Positions 62,050 through 64,000 of a stretch of 64,000 nt of DNA are shown in pieces; the stretch's first letter is position 1, and each line of letters begins with the position of its first letter. The position numbers and the translations under genes are program-made. The notes under the pieces were generated by a model. It made no database searches. It was not told the origin of the DNA and worked only from the letters and a program-made list of their open reading frames with translations. The DNA comes from Clostridium algidicarnis DSM 15099 (GTDB lineage: Bacteria; Bacillota; Clostridia; Clostridiales; Clostridiaceae): assembly GCF_002934235.1 (NCBI RefSeq), contig NZ_PTIS01000003.1:124001-188000 (forward strand), read 5' to 3'.

Positions 62050-63067
62050 ATGATTTTAAAGTTGATACTATTTTTTCAATATCATTTTTATCTACCCAAT
62101 AGTTTGTAACAAATCTCATTTCACCATCTTCAGGAGGATTTATTTTTATGCCATTTTCATAAAAGAATCCAACTATTTCTTCACTTTTATTATCATCTAA
62201 ATCAATTTCAAAGAAAACCATATTTATATGCACATCTTTAAGATTAATTTTTATTTGTGGTATCTTTGATAATTCTTGTGCTAACAATTTTGCGTTTTCA
62301 TGATCATATTTAAGGTTTTGAACCATATCATTTAAGGCTACTATGCCAGCTGCAGCTAAAAATCCTGATTGCCTAAGGCCACCACCCATAAGCTTTCTAT
62401 TCTTCCTAGCTTTACGTATAAAGTCTTTATCTCCAGCTAAAATTGAACCTACAGGAGCACAGAGACCTTTTGAGAGACAAAACATTAGAGAGTCACAGTA
62501 TTTAGTTATTTCTTTTGGGTCTTTATTGAGATAGGTAGAAGCATTAAATAATCTAGCACCGTCAAGATGAACCGGTAGATTATATTCTTTTGCTATACTG
62601 TAAATTTCGGACATATTGCTTAAAGGAATAACCCTACCATTGGAATGTGCATTTTCCATACATATAAGCGAAGTTTCAGGAAAATGAATGTCATTTCCCT
62701 TTCTTATGCGCTTTAATACGTCGGCTGGACTTATAATTCCATCTATAGAATCTATAGTTCTAAGTTGAACTCCTGCAATGACAGAAGCAGCACCTACTTC
62801 ATGCACAACAATATGAGAGCTATCAGAAAGAATTACCTCAGATCCCCTTTTACAATGAGTAAACAGTGCTAATTGATTTCCAAAGGTTCCACTAGGTACG
62901 AATAAAGCAGCTTCCTTCCCAGTAATAGTAGCAGCAAGAAGCTCCAACTCCTTTACAGAAGGATCATCTTCATAAACGTCATCACCTACTTTAGCAATAT
63001 ACATAGCATCCCTCATAGCTTTTGTAGGTTCAGTAACGGTGTCGCTTCTAACATCAATATAATTCAT
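62030..63067 (-). CDS. Low-specificity L-threonine aldolase
   Basis: The product has 345 residues from ATG 63067 behind GGGGGAA; a longer frame to 63115 runs over the SD. It cleaves threonine or allo-threonine to glycine and acetaldehyde with PLP. The N-terminal D-V-R-S-D-T-V-T-E-P-T-K-A-M and G-D-D-V-Y-E-D-D-P-S-V are hallmark segments. The PLP lysine is in C-L-S-K-G-L-C-A-P-V-G-S. The gene is monocistronic. Confidence 0.94.
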   Translation of the reverse strand: MNYIDVRSDTVTEPTKAMRDAMYIAKVGDDVYEDDPSVKELELLAATITGKEAALFVPSGTFGNQLALFTHCKRGSEVILSDSSHIVVHEVGAASVIAGVQLRTIDSIDGIISPADVLKRIRKGNDIHFPETSLICMENAHSNGRVIPLSNMSEIYSIAKEYNLPVHLDGARLFNASTYLNKDPKEITKYCDSLMFCLSKGLCAPVGSILAGDKDFIRKARKNRKLMGGGLRQSGFLAAAGIVALNDMVQNLKYDHENAKLLAQELSKIPQIKINLKDVHINMVFFEIDLDDNKSEEIVGFFYENGIKINPPEDGEMRFVTNYWVDKNDIEKIVSTLKSFINRHR

Positions 63068-63280
63068 ATAAATATTCCCCCTATTAATACAAAATTTTAA
63101 ATTGTTATGTTTCACATAATTAATTCAAATTTGAAACAAGGTTAAATTAGTTATGTGCTATATATCACATTATATAACAGAATATTAAATATTAGATAAG
63201 ATTTATAAATATTTTAATGAATTATTGTAAAGGTTCATTTATAATCTAAATATGGTTATTTAAATTAAGGGGGATTTGTA

Positions 63281-64000
63281 ATGCAAAATAAAAAAGTGTA
63301 TCACGGACTAGCCATATTACTGATGTTTATATGGGGACTATCCTATTTAAGCATTAAGGTAGTAGTTTCAGAAATAGAACCTACACTTGTGGCATTTTAT
63401 AGATTTTTAATAGCATCTATAATTTTATATATTATAATGAAGTTAAAGTACCCAGAGGAAAAGGTACTAAAAGAAGATAAGATTAAAATGATGCTTGGGG
63501 GATTTTTTGGAGTAGCTTTATATTTCTTTTTTGAAAATTATGCTGTATCATTTACGTCTGCTTCAAATGTATCTATTCTTATATCGTCAATACCAATATT
63601 TACATTACTATCACAACGAATAATATTTAAAGAAAAACTTACTACATTTAAAATATTAGGAGCTACTTTAAGTGTGATAGGAATAATAATAGTCGTTTCA
63701 AGTAAAGACAAGGTTAATTTATTTTCTTCGGGGACTTTAGGTGACTTAATGGCTCTTGGCGCAGCTATAAGTTGGGTTATATATAATATCGTAACTAGTA
63801 AGTTTAAGGGGGAATATAAGAGTATAACTATAAGCACTTATCAGACTATATTTGGAACCATTTTTCTAAGCCCTGCTTTATTAATATCAAAACCAACCAT
63901 GCCATCATCCTTAGCTATTATTAATATACTTTATCTTTCCATAGCATGTTCTGTTGTAGGATATATAATATATATTTTTTGCTTGAAAAAGTTAGGACCA
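63281..64000 (+). CDS. EamA/DMT family transporter (3' truncated by window end)
   Basis: 240 residues are visible from ATG 63281, which follows AAGGGGGA. At least seven membrane helices are present. The first repeat opens with L-L-M-F-I-W-G-L-S-Y-L-S-I-K and includes A-F-Y-R-F-L-I-A-S, typical of EamA. The second repeat begins near L-G-D-L-M-A-L-G-A-A-I-S-W-V-I-Y. The family exports metabolites or amino acids; the substrate is unknown. About 60 residues would be missing from a normal 300-residue protein. Confidence 0.92.
   Translation, partial: MQNKKVYHGLAILLMFIWGLSYLSIKVVVSEIEPTLVAFYRFLIASIILYIIMKLKYPEEKVLKEDKIKMMLGGFFGVALYFFFENYAVSFTSASNVSILISSIPIFTLLSQRIIFKEKLTTFKILGATLSVIGIIIVVSSKDKVNLFSSGTLGDLMALGAAISWVIYNIVTSKFKGEYKSITISTYQTIFGTIFLSPALLISKPTMPSSLAIINILYLSIACSVVGYIIYIFCLKKLGP

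Overview
The window is a strongly AT-rich piece of chromosome that looks like a Clostridium sensu stricto (Clostridiaceae, Firmicutes). The grounds are purine-rich Shine-Dalgarno sites (AGGAGG, GGGGGAG) before nearly every gene, frequent TTG/GTG starts, intrinsic terminators with U-tracts, an LPXTG surface protein, GGDEF and chemotaxis genes, and Firmicutes families such as YhaO/YhaN, DUF948/YtxH and LrgAB. No prophage, insertion sequence, CRISPR array or plasmid function is visible. The window opens inside an oligopeptide-binding protein gene and ends inside an EamA-type exporter gene.

Layout. 1-7.4 kb: the end of an OppA-like gene, a Mre11/Rad50-like nuclease-ATPase pair (YhaO/YhaN), and a PII-like protein joined without a gap to a CPA2 cation:proton antiporter. 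7.7-11.2 kb: a MalY/PatB aminotransferase and a chemotaxis receptor gene broken by an in-frame TAG. A sigma-28-like promoter and an intrinsic terminator lie ahead of the receptor gene. 11.4-16.2 kb: a carbohydrate ABC transporter operon (ATPase, two permeases, binding lipoprotein) followed by a TudS-like iron-sulfur protein. 16.4-28.8 kb: an eight-gene envelope operon (secreted membrane protein, ABC exporter, charged coiled-coil membrane protein, MoxR ATPase, DUF58, and two von Willebrand A membrane proteins). 28.9-30.9 kb: tRNA-Ala(GGC) and glnS.

31-38 kb holds a membrane diguanylate cyclase, a CHASE3 chemotaxis receptor, pssA, a HEAT-repeat protein of unknown role, a Cys-rich-sensor diguanylate cyclase and a 30-residue peptide gene. 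37.9-43.3 kb: DUF948/YtxH envelope stress genes, a CBS protein, yaaA, an S1-domain protein, a TPR protein, and a pseudo-receiver with a degenerate GGDEF domain. 43.4-47.7 kb: peptidases PepD and PepF and a rhomboid-fold protein that appears to lack the catalytic serine. 47.7-54.2 kb: a two-component system, a lipase-like hydrolase, TspO, an amidohydrolase and LrgAB. 54.4-64 kb: a VIT/VWA protein, a TPR protein, a GIY-YIG protein, a large sortase-anchored double 5'-nucleotidase, a small membrane ORF, threonine aldolase and the EamA exporter.

Themes. Several genes serve nutrient capture (oligopeptides, a carbohydrate, extracellular nucleotides, dipeptides). Others serve signalling by c-di-GMP, chemotaxis and two-component phosphorelay, and a third group acts on the envelope. 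The items most worth a second look are the amber-interrupted receptor with its odd leader, the PII-antiporter pair, the MoxR/VWA/ABC envelope operon with its unusual last start site, and the Glu54 pseudo-receiver.
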